Positions 5,681-14,244 of a stretch of DNA of 15,562 bases are shown here, piece after piece. Both the position numbers and the translations under genes were made by a program. Numbering within the stretch: the stretch's first letter is position 1; each line of letters starts with the position of its first letter. This DNA is from an uncultured Clostridia bacterium (GTDB taxonomy: Bacteria > Bacillota_A > Clostridia > Oscillospirales > Oscillospiraceae). The notes beneath the pieces are model-generated. The model saw nothing but the letters and a program-made list of their open reading frames with translations. It did not search any database and was not told the origin of the DNA. Location: positions 1 to 15,562 of the forward strand of contig CAMZIX010000018.1 in the NCBI GenBank assembly GCA_947307375.1, written 5' to 3'.

Positions 5681-6077
5681 GCCTGCCTCCCCTCTTTTTT
5701 GCTCCGGCTTCCTCCCTTTTTTAACCAATTTACCACGATAAATCCGTGCCGGGCAAGATGGGATATCTGCCGAAATATGTCACAGTTTCTTGGTTAATCT
5801 GTCGGTATTTCAAGTTTTTAATACAAAAATGTGAACTTTCCATTGGCCGGTCCCGGGCAGCGCGTCGATCTTGAGGCAGGAGTGGACGAGCGCCGCTCGT
5901 CTCTGCGGAGGAGGCGCGGCGGCACCGGGGAGCCTCACGGTCGCCGTCGCTTGCAGCGGCGAAAGCCCCCAGCAGGCAAAGGGGAGCCCTGCGGGAGGGA
6001 CGACAGCGTATCTGCGCCGCGCGCCACCCCCCCCAAGGGAGAAGCAAAGGGGCGGAGAGGGATTTTTTATTTTCCTG
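5681..6077. other. Intergenic region, no gene seen
   Basis: The left half is AT-rich, without a convincing promoter for the leftward small gene. The right half is GC-rich and hairpin-rich (GACGAGC gcc GCTCGTC at 5885-5901, then the diverged repeat at 5925-5990). Open frames through it on either strand lack starts and family resemblance. Confidence 0.5.
5925..5990 (-). repeat. Diverged, inverted copy of the hairpin repeat
   Basis: Read on the minus strand this has the order GGGCTCCCC, TTTGCCTG, a GGGGGCT tract, a stem (CGCCG ctgcaagcga CGGCG), then a terminal CCCCGG. This follows the layout of the copies at 39-90 and 2044-2298, with TTGCCTG and GGGGGCT kept. Similarity is partial, so the relationship is likely but not certain. 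Confidence 0.5.
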
Positions 6078-6106
6078 TTGCCTTTTGACTTCCCATCCGT
6101 TATAAT
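6078..6106 (+). promoter_or_regulatory. Promoter of the XRE-lepA operon
   Basis: TTGCCT (6078-6083) and a perfect TATAAT (6101-6106) are 17 bases apart. The start codon of the regulator lies 32 bases downstream. Confidence 0.7.
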
Positions 6107-6138
6107 ACGCACTGTTATCACGACAGGGAGGGGATCCC

Positions 6139-6456
6139 ATGGACAGAAGCTTTTCCCAGACGCTCTCGGCCCTGCGCCGGCAGCGGAACCTGAGCCAGCG
6201 CACAGTGGCGGCCGATCTCGGCATCAGCCAGGCGCTGCTGAGCCACTACGAAAACGGCGCGCGCGAGCCCGGCCTGCAGTTCGTCTGCCGCGCCTGCGAC
6301 TATTACGGCGTCACGGCCGATTACCTGCTCTGCCGCAGCGACAGCCAGGACGCCCCGGCCAGCACCCTCAAGGCCGCGCTGACCTTTCTGGAGCAGATCC
6401 GCGCGGTCACCGATCGGGCGGAGCTGGCCCTGACCGAATTCGCGGACGGAGAATAA
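6139..6456 (+). CDS. XRE-family helix-turn-helix regulator
   Basis: This is a 105-residue soluble protein. Residues 7-62 form a Cro/CI-type helix-turn-helix ([33 protein letters not shown]), followed by [12 protein letters not shown], typical of Firmicute XRE repressors. The C-terminal 40 residues form a helical tail without a recognised domain. The ribosome-binding site GGGAGGGG lies close to the ATG. It ends 4 bases before lepA and shares its promoter, so the two are almost certainly co-transcribed. Base composition matches lepA, arguing that it is resident rather than acquired. It may repress its own operon; no clear operator palindrome was found. Confidence 0.9.
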   Translation: MDRSFSQTLSALRRQRNLSQRTVAADLGISQALLSHYENGAREPGLQFVCRACDYYGVTADYLLCRSDSQDAPASTLKAALTFLEQIRAVTDRAELALTEFADGE

Positions 6457-6460
6457 GATC

Positions 6461-8266
<1,806 letters not shown>

Positions 8267-8276
8267 CAGCCCGAAC

Positions 8277-8309
8277 AAACAGGAAGCGGTCGCCGGCCGC
8301 TTCCTGTTT
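8277..8309 (+). terminator. Terminator after lepA
   Basis: AAACAGGAAGCGG pairs perfectly with CCGCTTCCTGTTT (13 bp, 7-base loop), starting 10 bases after the stop. The T stretch is the 3' arm itself. Confidence 0.8.
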
Positions 8310-8339
8310 GCCGTGGAGAGCATTTCCACTCTCTCCCTC

Positions 8340-8368
8340 TTGCCAAGTCGAATTTTGCGGCGTACAAT
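8340..8368 (+). promoter_or_regulatory. Promoter of the DUF3810-like gene
   Basis: TTGCCA (8340-8345) and TACAAT (8363-8368) are exactly 17 bases apart. The ATG at 8375 falls where transcription should begin, which predicts a leaderless message. Confidence 0.6.
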
Positions 8369-8374
8369 GAGGCC

Positions 8375-9688
8375 ATGTTGACCGACGAAAAAACCAAAAG
8401 CGGCTTTCATGCCTGGTATAAGCTGTGCCCCTTCCGGCACTTTCTGAGCCTCGTCAGCGCGCTGGTGATCCTGCTGCATCTGCTGACGCGGCCCTTCCGC
8501 GCCCTGAACGTCTGGCTCAGCGAGCACATGGTGCGCCCGGCGCACCTGTGGCTGTCCACGCAGACGGGGCGCGTGCCCTTCTCGGTGGCGGAGCTGCTGC
8601 TCGCGCTGCTGGCGATCCTGCTGGTGTACTATCTGCTGTCCCAGCTGGTCCGGCTCTTCACCAGGCCCGGCTTCTTCCTCCGCCTGTACCGCACGCTGGC
8701 GACGCTGGCGACGCTGGGGCTCACGATCTACGCGGGCTTCTGCCTGCTCTGGGGCGTGTACTACTACGGCGACGACTTCATCGCGCAGAGCGGGCTGAAA
8801 AACGAGCCGATCTCGGTCGAGCAGCTCGAGCGCGTGACGAGCTACTTCGTCGATCTGGCCAACCGCGCCGGCACCGCCGTGAAGCGCGACAAGGACGGCG
8901 TCTACGCCGGGGAACGCAGCATCATCCTTGACCGCTCGCCCTCGCTCTACCGCGCCGTGGAGCGGGAGTATCCCTGCCTCGCCGGGCCGGAGCTGCGCGC
9001 CAAGGGCGTGCTGTGCTCGCGTGTGATGAGCTATCTGGACTTTACCGGCTTTTTCTTCCCCTTCACCGCGGAGGCCAACGTCAACCTGGACTTCCCGCCC
9101 TCGCTCTTCGCCTCGACGGTCGCGCATGAGCTGGCGCACCAGCGGGGCGTGGCCAAGGAACAGGAAGCCAATTTCGTCGCGGTGCTGGCCTGCATGGAAA
9201 ACGGCGACCCGGATTACGTCTATTCCGCGGCGCTGCTGGCTTATACCCATCTGGGCAACGCCCTCCACAAGGCCGATCCCGAGGCCTGGACGCGGGTCTA
9301 CAGCGGACTCAGCGAGGCCGTGCTGGCCGATCTCGCCGCGAACCGCGACTACTGGAAGCAGTTCGAGACGCCGGTGCAGAGCGTGTCCAACACGGTCTAC
9401 GAGGGCTTCCTGCACAGCTATAACCAGAGCCTCGGCCTGAAAAGCTACGGCGCCTGCGTGGACCTGCTGGTCAATTACTATGACCCGCTGATCCCCGCCG
9501 CGCCCTCCGACAATCCCGGGGACGCGATCGACATGCCCGTCGAGGACGAATTCGCCGGCGAGGAGGAAGGCGCTTCGGAGGAGGAGAACGACTCCGCGGA
9601 AGGGGAAAACGCCCCCGCGGAAACGGAGAGCCCGCCGGACGGAGAACCTGTGGCGGAGTCCCCGCCGCCGGAAGAAAATAATCCTTGA
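8375..9688 (+). CDS. DUF3810-like membrane-bound zinc metalloprotease
   Basis: This is a 437-residue protein. Three hydrophobic segments (about 24-40, 71-93 and 105-127) anchor the N-terminus. The following domain carries VAHELAHQRG (HELAH 251-255, zinc-binding H251 and H255, catalytic E252) and a downstream E264 in EQEANF, a gluzincin-like third ligand; this is the pattern of the DUF3810 family, whose substrate is unknown. Further family motifs include FTGFFFPFTAEANVN (224-238) and VYEGFL. The tail from about 395 is an acidic Pro/Glu/Ser-rich low-complexity segment. No good ribosome-binding site precedes the ATG (only GAGG at 2 bases). No alternative in-frame start with a ribosome-binding site exists nearby, consistent with a leaderless mRNA. 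The stop overlaps the -35 box of the tRNA promoter. Confidence 0.88.
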   Translation: MLTDEKTKSGFHAWYKLCPFRHFLSLVSALVILLHLLTRPFRALNVWLSEHMVRPAHLWLSTQTGRVPFSVAELLLALLAILLVYYLLSQLVRLFTRPGFFLRLYRTLATLATLGLTIYAGFCLLWGVYYYGDDFIAQSGLKNEPISVEQLERVTSYFVDLANRAGTAVKRDKDGVYAGERSIILDRSPSLYRAVEREYPCLAGPELRAKGVLCSRVMSYLDFTGFFFPFTAEANVNLDFPPSLFASTVAHELAHQRGVAKEQEANFVAVLACMENGDPDYVYSAALLAYTHLGNALHKADPEAWTRVYSGLSEAVLADLAANRDYWKQFETPVQSVSNTVYEGFLHSYNQSLGLKSYGACVDLLVNYYDPLIPAAPSDNPGDAIDMPVEDEFAGEEEGASEEENDSAEGENAPAETESPPDGEPVAESPPPEENNP

Positions 9689-9712
9689 CAAACGCGAAAA
9701 TTTGGATATAAT
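9685..9712 (+). promoter_or_regulatory. Promoter of tRNA-Gln
   Basis: A consensus TTGACA (9685-9690) and a consensus TATAAT (9707-9712), 16 bases apart, sit 13 bases before the mature tRNA. The -35 box overlaps the stop codon of the preceding gene. Confidence 0.85.
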
Positions 9713-9725
9713 AGCTTTTGCGTTT

Positions 9726-9799
9726 AGCGGGATTGTGTAAAGGTAGCACAGCGGACTCTGACTCCGTATGTGAGGGTTCGAATCCTTCTCCCGCTGCCA
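9726..9799 (+). tRNA. tRNA-Gln (anticodon CUG)
   Basis: Folding by eye gives a perfect cloverleaf. The acceptor is AGCGGGA/TCCCGCT, the D arm GTG...CAC, the anticodon stem GCGGA/TCCGT with loop CTCTGAC (anticodon CTG, reads CAG), and the T arm GAGGG TTCGAAT CCTTC. The discriminator is G and the CCA end is encoded (9797-9799). An integrase gene lies 3' of it, so its 3' end is a likely attachment site; the tRNA itself is intact. Confidence 0.95.
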
Positions 9800-9804
9800 C
9801 TTTT

Positions 9805-9840
9805 AAGCCTCAAATCCAACGGATTTGAGGCTTTTTTCTT
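9805..9840 (+). terminator. Terminator of tRNA-Gln
   Basis: AAGCCTCAAATCC pairs perfectly with GGATTTGAGGCTT (13 bp, loop AAC), followed by TTTTCTT. Confidence 0.9.
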
Positions 9841-9896
9841 CGTTTTGTGAACTTTTTGAGGCAGAACGAAAGGAAACGCATTTTTCGACTTCCGGA

Positions 9897-10083
9897 TTTG
9901 TCACATTTGTCACACCAACTTCGTGAAATTCGTGCCGATATTTGTCGAATCATCTCGTTTTTATGCCTGTTTATATCCAGAAAAGTACCGTAAAACAGGC
10001 GTAGGAAAAGTCGATTTTTTACGTTTGCAAAGGCTTTTTTGCGTCCGTAAACGACCAAAGTGTGACAAAAAGTGTGACAAAAA
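9897..10083. promoter_or_regulatory. Candidate integrase arm-type binding sites
   Basis: TTTGTCACA occurs twice in tandem (9897-9905, 9906-9914), and its complement TGTGACAAA twice in tandem (10061-10069, 10073-10081), facing each other. Between them lies another inverted pair (TGCCTGTTT at 9963 and AAACAGGCG at about 9993). Paired direct repeats beside an integrase and a tRNA resemble arm sites of tyrosine recombinases. That role is inferred. Confidence 0.45.
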
Positions 10084-10085
10084 AT

Positions 10086-10125
10086 AGCCCGACAGAATTC
10101 GTCAAACCTCGCATTCTGTCAGGCT
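10086..10125 (-). terminator. Terminator after the integrase
   Basis: On the minus strand AGCCTGACAGAAT pairs with ATTCTGTCGGGCT (13 bp with one G-T pair), followed by ATTTTTT. It begins 10 bases after the integrase stop. Confidence 0.8.
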
Positions 10126-10134
10126 TTTTGGCGC

Positions 10135-11397
10135 TCAGGCCGAAAAATAACTGTTCAGTTTTTCGCCCGCTGCTCTCACATCTTCGGAATCCGTATGTGT
10201 GTATATGCTTGCTGTGACGCGAATATCCTCATGCCCCATGATGATTCTTGCGATATTCAACGGGACGCCTGCTTTCTGCAAATCTGTGCAAAAAGTATGC
10301 CGCAAGCAGTAGAGTACAAGGTCGTCCGCGATCTTATGCCCGTTCCTGGGTAGCCCATTTTCGTCCGGATAAAGAGGGATGCCCCTCTTGTCAATGTCCT
10401 TTGGATCATAGATATGCCCGTGGGCTGTTGTCTCCGCGCCCATGAACAAATCCATCTGCCGGGAAAAAGACCTCCAGTTATTGCTGATTGCCGTAGTGGT
10501 CATCATTGTTTTTCCATCGGTTTGAGGAAATACAAAGTCGGTTGGTAGCTTTCCTTCGATTGCCTTCTGAAGATCCTTCGCGATATCGTCGCGGAGAGGA
10601 ACACAGCGGATGCCAGCCTTTGACTTCGGTGGCCCAACAATGTTTTCGGTGCCGCTTTCAATCGACTTGGTGATGCGTACCAGCTTTTCATCGAAATCCA
10701 GATCGGATACTTGAAGCGGAGCAGATTCCCCAGGGCGAAGGCCGGTTGAGAGGAGGAAGCGAATCCAAAGCCCGCAGCGATGTGTTTTGGCGACTTGGCT
10801 GATCACTTCTCTCTCTTCGGCCGTGATGCTTCGATGTCCTTCTCCTTCCTCAGCAGTTACGATCAAATCCTCTGCCGGGTTATAGGAGATAAGGCGGGAC
10901 TTTACAGCCTGACGGAACATGGCGTTCATCACGATCTTGACCTTTTCACAATGAGACTTGGATCGCCCTTTGTACTTCTCATCGTTAAGTACCTTCTGGA
11001 GATGCGTATCAACGACCTCATGCAACCTAAGATCTCCAACGGCAGGAAGAATAGTTCCGCTCAGCTTGTAGACATACATATCATAAGATTTTTCTTCGAT
11101 CGTATGCTTCTGCTTTGCAGCTCCTGGCTTCCGAACTTTTGGCTTGATATAGGTCTCAAGCCAAATGTCCGAATACTCTGAGACAGTAAGATCTCCTGTC
11201 ATCGATTTTTGACGCATGATGACTGCATGTTGTCTTACAGCAACTCCATCTTCAAGATCACGCATAAGTTGGAATTGCTTATCTCTGGCCTCTTTTTCAG
11301 TCCTTCCGCGAACAGTAAACCTTTGACCCTTATATGTAAAGGTCTTTCTGACATAGTTGTAGTTGCCGTCCGCATCCTTTACCGTTTTCTTTGCCAT
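10135..11397 (-). CDS. int: Tyrosine-type site-specific integrase
   Basis: This 420-residue recombinase should integrate and excise the element at tRNA-Gln. An N-terminal arm-binding domain (1-60, KTFTYKGQRFTVRGRTEKEA) precedes the SAM-like core-binding domain (70-170, LTVSEYSDIWLETYI). The catalytic domain (190-420) shows R221 (TGLRPGE), K258/K260, R366 with H367 (CLRHTFCTDL), H389 (MGHED) and the nucleophile Y399 (SIYTH). The first histidine of the HxxR box is Y363, a tolerated variant in this family. The length and complete tetrad suggest an active enzyme. AGGAAAGGA precedes the ATG. Its 3' end faces the tRNA. The family is the Tn916/phage-type Int of Firmicutes. Confidence 0.93.
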   Translation of the reverse strand: MAKKTVKDADGNYNYVRKTFTYKGQRFTVRGRTEKEARDKQFQLMRDLEDGVAVRQHAVIMRQKSMTGDLTVSEYSDIWLETYIKPKVRKPGAAKQKHTIEEKSYDMYVYKLSGTILPAVGDLRLHEVVDTHLQKVLNDEKYKGRSKSHCEKVKIVMNAMFRQAVKSRLISYNPAEDLIVTAEEGEGHRSITAEEREVISQVAKTHRCGLWIRFLLSTGLRPGESAPLQVSDLDFDEKLVRITKSIESGTENIVGPPKSKAGIRCVPLRDDIAKDLQKAIEGKLPTDFVFPQTDGKTMMTTTAISNNWRSFSRQMDLFMGAETTAHGHIYDPKDIDKRGIPLYPDENGLPRNGHKIADDLVLYCLRHTFCTDLQKAGVPLNIARIIMGHEDIRVTASIYTHTDSEDVRAAGEKLNSYFSA

Positions 11398-11429
11398 AGT
11401 AACGCCATCCTTTCCTAACGCAATCTGCC

Positions 11430-11717
11430 TTATTCAGATGGCAACAGCCTATAAGCCTCAGCCACAGGGCAATTCACGGCTTTGCAGAGAGCAATGATGT
11501 CACTCACAGCCCATTTTTCAATGGGGCGAGTGAGTTTGGCGCGAACATTCGCACCGGTACAACTCATCAGTTCTCCTACGTCATCCGTTGTGAGTCTTTG
11601 GGCTTTCATGTACCGCTTGATAAGGTCAGATATGTAATTAGGTTCCGGAACCTTTGTGACAGGCGGCTTCTTCGCCTTGGCCATGGCGAGATTCCGCTGA
11701 TATGTTGTTATCGGCAT
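11430..11717 (-). CDS. Small helix-turn-helix protein upstream of int
   Basis: This is a 95-residue basic protein. Residues about 27-92 form a Cro/CI-like fold (YISDLIKRYMKAQRLTTDDV, GELMSCTGANVRAKL, then KWAVSDIIALCKAVNCPVAEA). It lies 32 bases before int in the same direction and is probably co-transcribed. It may therefore be a recombination directionality factor or a regulator of int; the sequence alone does not decide. The ATG at 11717 has AGGTGA close by; a GTG at 11726 and an ATG at 11684 are alternatives with poorer sites. Confidence 0.7.
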   Translation of the reverse strand: MPITTYQRNLAMAKAKKPPVTKVPEPNYISDLIKRYMKAQRLTTDDVGELMSCTGANVRAKLTRPIEKWAVSDIIALCKAVNCPVAEAYRLLPSE

Positions 11718-11737
11718 CGCTCTCACCTGTCAATCCG

Positions 11738-11766
11738 ATCATAACCTGCAATCTGAATTTGCACAA
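11738..11766 (-). promoter_or_regulatory. Promoter of the HTH-int operon
   Basis: On the minus strand TTGTGC (11766-11761) and TATGAT (11743-11738) are exactly 17 bases apart. The predicted start of transcription lies about 14 bases before the ATG at 11717. Confidence 0.65.
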
Positions 11767-12353
11767 GTTTGTCGCCGTCACAAAGAAAAAAGCGTTTCTC
11801 TATTATCTGAACTATTAGCATTTCAATCACTCCAAAAGCTTTTTGGAGCTCGCTGCTGGCCTTTGGCGTAGTAAAGAACAAATCTCTTTGCATCTAGTAA
11901 AGCTTTTCTTCTGTTCCAGTATATGCCTAAGTCAGCAGCATTCTTTTTCTCTATTGCTCCATCAATTTCTGTGTATTAAACCCGTATTCGACACTACTCC
12001 CCCAGGCATAGGCGTACAGCATAACCGCGTTTGGCAACGCGCTCCGGGACTTCCACCCCTCCGAGGATCGCTCCGAGCTGCTCCCTTTGCGTGACAAGCT
12101 AAGGCTGAGCAGGGGTACCATTGTAGGCAAACGATCTTATTGCGAAACGGCCTGCCAGAGCCGCTTTTGGATAGGTTTAACCGCTATGCACCTTTTCGCC
12201 TTCATTTGATGCAGGCATCTATCCTGCACAGGTGGTCTTGGCGAACCCTCCGCATCGCTCCATCGTCTGCTGATGTTATTATGCTGCCGGATATTCACTT
12301 GTCCATGAGAAGAAAAAGTCCCCTCATATAAGGAAGAGATAAAAATGGGCCCT
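11767..12353. other. Long stretch without a confident gene
   Basis: About 590 bases between the sigma-like gene and the HTH gene. A perfect hairpin CTCCAAAA gct TTTTGGAG lies at 11830-11848, and CGCGTT tggc AACGCG near 12026. CTCCGAG repeats at 12059 and 12071. Open frames of about 60 to 80 codons occur on both strands but lack ribosome-binding sites and known motifs. The central part (12010-12340) is more GC-rich than its flanks and could be gene debris or structured RNA. Confidence 0.4.
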
Positions 12354-12806
12354 TTAACAACCATTCGACAAAAATACCCATAATTTTTTTATCGCGTTTT
12401 TCTCTTCTTTTCCGACAGCCTGCTGGGAAAGGCCCATGCTATTGGCAATTTCCTTTTGCGTCTGCAGCTTATAAAACCGTAAAAACAATATGGACTGATG
12501 TTCTTCTGAAAGCCGCCGAAACGCCTTGAGAAGCGCTTCACTTTGCATCAGATCCATCCATTCCGATGGAGTTTCACATCGCTGCAAGTTTTCAAGCGTT
12601 TCGCAAGGATCTTCAACCGCAAGGGCCTGTGTATATTGTCCTCTATGCCCTTCGAACTCATCCTCAATGATTTGATCCAGAGAATCGAACATCTCATAAT
12701 AGTCTTGTGTCGCTTCTGTGCTACGTCTCACCTCTGTTGCCACAAAACTGTTAAAGTATCTTTCCGGATCTCTGATATCCTCGGGTTTTGTTTTATGTTT
12801 TGACAT
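12354..12806 (-). CDS. Sigma-70 region 4 protein (sigma-factor-like, element-borne)
   Basis: This is a 150-residue protein. The first 85 residues are acidic and unlike sigma region 2. Residues about 90-145 are a sigma region 4 helix-turn-helix (LSEEHQSILFLRFYKLQTQK, EIANSMGLSQQAVGKEEKNA). The size and one-domain layout resemble the small sigma-like proteins encoded by Tn916- and Tn1549-type conjugative elements, which help control element genes. GGAGG with a 7-base spacing precedes the ATG, and an inverted repeat lies just before that site. Transcription runs toward the HTH-int genes. It may direct polymerase to element promoters, but without region 2 a classical sigma role is doubtful. Confidence 0.82.
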   Translation of the reverse strand: MSKHKTKPEDIRDPERYFNSFVATEVRRSTEATQDYYEMFDSLDQIIEDEFEGHRGQYTQALAVEDPCETLENLQRCETPSEWMDLMQSEALLKAFRRLSEEHQSILFLRFYKLQTQKEIANSMGLSQQAVGKEEKNAIKKLWVFLSNGC

Positions 12807-12818
12807 GATGATTCCTCC

Positions 12819-12854
12819 GTTCTTTGAATGTTGATGCTGTGAAACTCAAAGAAC
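12819..12854 (-). promoter_or_regulatory. Inverted repeat before the sigma-like gene
   Basis: GTTCTTTGA (12819-12827) and TCAAAGAAC (12846-12854) are perfect inverted 9-mers 18 bases apart, ending two bases from the GGAGG ribosome-binding site. This could be a repressor operator or a leader hairpin affecting translation. A TATAAT lies upstream on the minus strand (12876-12871), but no well-spaced -35 was found. Confidence 0.5.
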
Positions 12855-13004
12855 CCGGAGGAGCGCGGATATTATAGAAAAAGCCCATCGTCAAAGACCG
12901 TTCTCCCTGTCCTGGCGATTGGTTTTGGATATGCCGATATGCCAGTCACAGAGTTTTTTTCTTTGGCTGGCTGAATATGAAAAAATTTAATGATAACAAA
13001 AAAC

Positions 13005-13037
13005 GGGCGCGCCTTGTGTCGATTTCAAGGCGCACCC
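13005..13037 (-). terminator. Leftward intrinsic terminator
   Basis: On the minus strand GGGTGCGCCTTG pairs with CAAGGCGCGCCC (12 bp with one T-G pair, 9-base loop), followed by GTTTTTTG. It would end transcription from the binding-protein fragment or the TetR gene. Confidence 0.75.
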
Positions 13038-13149
13038 ATAATAAAGCACTTTTCGCTAAATAATTTTGTCGAAATCCGCGAAAGTTACAATGCGGAAACA
13101 AAAATTAAGAAATACGGCGTTGACCATGCTGAATAAAGACTATAATGCA

Positions 13150-13173
13150 GCCCGCCGCTCTGGAGCGGCGGGC
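13150..13173 (-). terminator. GC-rich hairpin after the binding-protein fragment
   Basis: GCCCGCCGCTC and GAGCGGCGGGC are perfect inverted arms with almost no loop, starting 21 bases past the fragment's stop. No T run follows on the minus strand (TGCATTATAG), so it may only be a partial terminator. Confidence 0.45.
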
Positions 13174-13193
13174 ATGCGCTTGATTGATTTGCG

Positions 13194-13563
13194 TTATCCG
13201 TACTGTTCGGATATGTATGGATTCGCCTTGGACTGGATCATTTTTGCCAAGTCCTGTGCTATACGGTCGCCTGCGTAATAGGCGCCAGCTGCGTCGAGGA
13301 TCGCGTCGAGCAGCACCTGGTCGTACTCGTACAGGCCGCTGGCCCGCGCCGTCAAGGCGAGGATACGTTCACCGGTGTCCGGCCCGGCCATGATTTCCTG
13401 ATCAGGGTTGCCATACTCGGAGGCGTTCACCGAAAACTGATTTTCGAGCCAGACCTTCATACAGAAGTCATAGGAGCTGCGCGTTGTCGGAAGGCACATG
13501 AGGCAGTAGGACTGTCCGGGCGTTTCGTTCCATTTTCCCGCGTCAGATACGCATGAGGCTGTT
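13194..13563 (-). pseudogene. C-terminal fragment of an extracellular solute-binding protein
   Basis: The frame runs without a stop from 13563 to a TAA at 13194 (about 122 codons). It reads like the end of a family 1 sugar ABC transporter binding protein: W-NETPGQSYCLMCLPTTRS, SSYDFCMKVWLENQF, and the typical ending AILDAAGAYYAGDRIAQDLA plus KMIQSKANPYISEQYG. The roughly 300 N-terminal residues, signal peptide and lipobox are missing. The frame continues into the neighbouring TetR gene, whose stop is at 13564, so the fragment probably results from a deletion or insertion at that point. No ribosome-binding site marks the internal ATGs (13499). Confidence 0.72.
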
Positions 13564-14103
13564 TCATGATATTTCGCTGAGCATGCGGGCGTATTCCTCT
13601 CTGGAGCAGGGCTTCGTCTTTCCGTACTCCAGCCACTGACACAGCGTCTGCAGAAGGCCCGATGCGTGATAGAGCACGCTGAGCCTTGCCTTTTCGGGCG
13701 AGGAAAACAGGCCCCGCCGGATCAGCTCTTCTGAAACGGACGTCATGATGTCACGCAGAACGAGAGAGAAAAAATACTTCTCATGGACGGACAAATAATA
13801 GCTGTACATCTTCTCGTTTTCATCCAAATGCGTCAGAATGCGCAGAAAGATCTCCGCTCTCGCCTGTGTATCCCGATAGTTGTGCTCAAAGTCCTCCAGT
13901 CCGAGCTGCGACAAGGCCTCGCGCTCGTCCTCCGCGATCAGATCGTAGAGATCGCTGTAGTGTGCATAGAAGGTTGCGCGGGAGATCCCGGCAGCCGCAC
14001 AGATCGCTCTGACCGTTACCTCCCGGCAGCCGTCTTCGACCAGAGAATGAAAGGCGGAGCGGATCATTTTCTTTGTTGTGCGGGAACGAATATCATTGAC
14101 CAT
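13564..14103 (-). CDS. TetR/AcrR-family transcriptional regulator
   Basis: This is a 179-residue protein. The N-terminal domain (3-55) has the TetR pattern TTKKMIRSAFHSLVEDGCRE, VTVRAICAAAGISRATFYAH and YSDLYDLI. The rest is an all-helical ligand/dimer domain of the Firmicute type (MYSYYLSVHEKYFFSLVLRD, then ELIRRGLF and the end YARMLSEIS). The ATG at 14103 has AAGGAAG about 8 bases upstream; longer in-frame starts have none. It is divergent from the membrane protein gene at 14245, with both promoters in the 141-bp gap, so it may repress that gene and itself. Its stop abuts the binding-protein fragment. Confidence 0.9.
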   Translation of the reverse strand: MVNDIRSRTTKKMIRSAFHSLVEDGCREVTVRAICAAAGISRATFYAHYSDLYDLIAEDEREALSQLGLEDFEHNYRDTQARAEIFLRILTHLDENEKMYSYYLSVHEKYFFSLVLRDIMTSVSEELIRRGLFSSPEKARLSVLYHASGLLQTLCQWLEYGKTKPCSREEYARMLSEIS

Positions 14104-14143
14104 GCCAGACACTTCCTTGAATCTGTAAAGTTTCCATACAATT

Positions 14144-14172
14144 ATTATAATACGCTTTATAAGTTGACACAA
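14144..14172 (-). promoter_or_regulatory. Promoter of the TetR gene
   Basis: On the minus strand TTGTGT (14172-14167) and a perfect TATAAT (14149-14144) are 17 bases apart. The surrounding sequence is rich in short near-palindromes (CTTTATAAG, ATTATAAT) suitable for an operator, but no single clear one. Confidence 0.65.
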
Positions 14173-14187
14173 GCAGCAAATGATAAA

Positions 14188-14216
14188 TTGTGATTCATCC
14201 GGAAAACCCTTATGCT
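14188..14216 (+). promoter_or_regulatory. Possible promoter of the DUF6273-like gene
   Basis: TTGTGA (14188-14193) and TATGCT (14211-14216) are exactly 17 bases apart, about 30 bases before the start codon. Confidence 0.5.
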
Positions 14217-14244
14217 GAAGCTATTCTAAGCCGGGGGGCGCACG

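Larger units (their letters stand above)
9726..12860. mobile_element. Probable integrated element at tRNA-Gln (end module or remnant)
   Basis: A tyrosine integrase, a small HTH protein and a sigma-70 region-4 protein, all leftward, lie between tRNA-Gln and host-like carbohydrate genes. Base composition is lower in GC than in lepA. Integrase next to a tRNA 3' end is the standard layout of an integrated element. No second copy of the tRNA 3' end was found in the window, so the far boundary is unknown; 12860 is only where recognisable element genes stop. Confidence 0.5.
12855..13193. other. Intergenic region at the element/host boundary
   Basis: No gene is supported. It contains two hairpins described separately (13005-13037 and 13150-13173) and a possible rightward TTGACC/TATAAT pair at 13120 and 13141, whose 15-base spacer is too short. 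AT-rich sequence dominates 12940-13140. No copy of the tRNA-Gln 3' end was found. Confidence 0.5.

Noticed and set aside
5810..6121. Minus-strand frame of about 100 codons before the XRE-lepA operon
   Set aside because: It runs through the hairpin repeat and over the promoter, has no ribosome-binding site and a repeat-like composition.
12137..12364. Minus-strand open frame overlapping the end of the sigma-like gene
   Set aside because: No ribosome-binding site and no recognisable motif; the ATG lies inside the last codons of the sigma-like gene.
13067..13073. 0A box (TGTCGAA) near 13067; others in lepA (about 6805), at 5206, near 9943 and on the minus strand near 12363
   Set aside because: A 7-mer is expected a few times by chance in 15.5 kb; only the cluster before spo0A is meaningful.
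12855..13193. Second copy of the tRNA-Gln 3' end marking the element's right end
   Set aside because: The best resemblance (TTCTCCCTG near 12901) is too short and diverged to be an attachment repeat.
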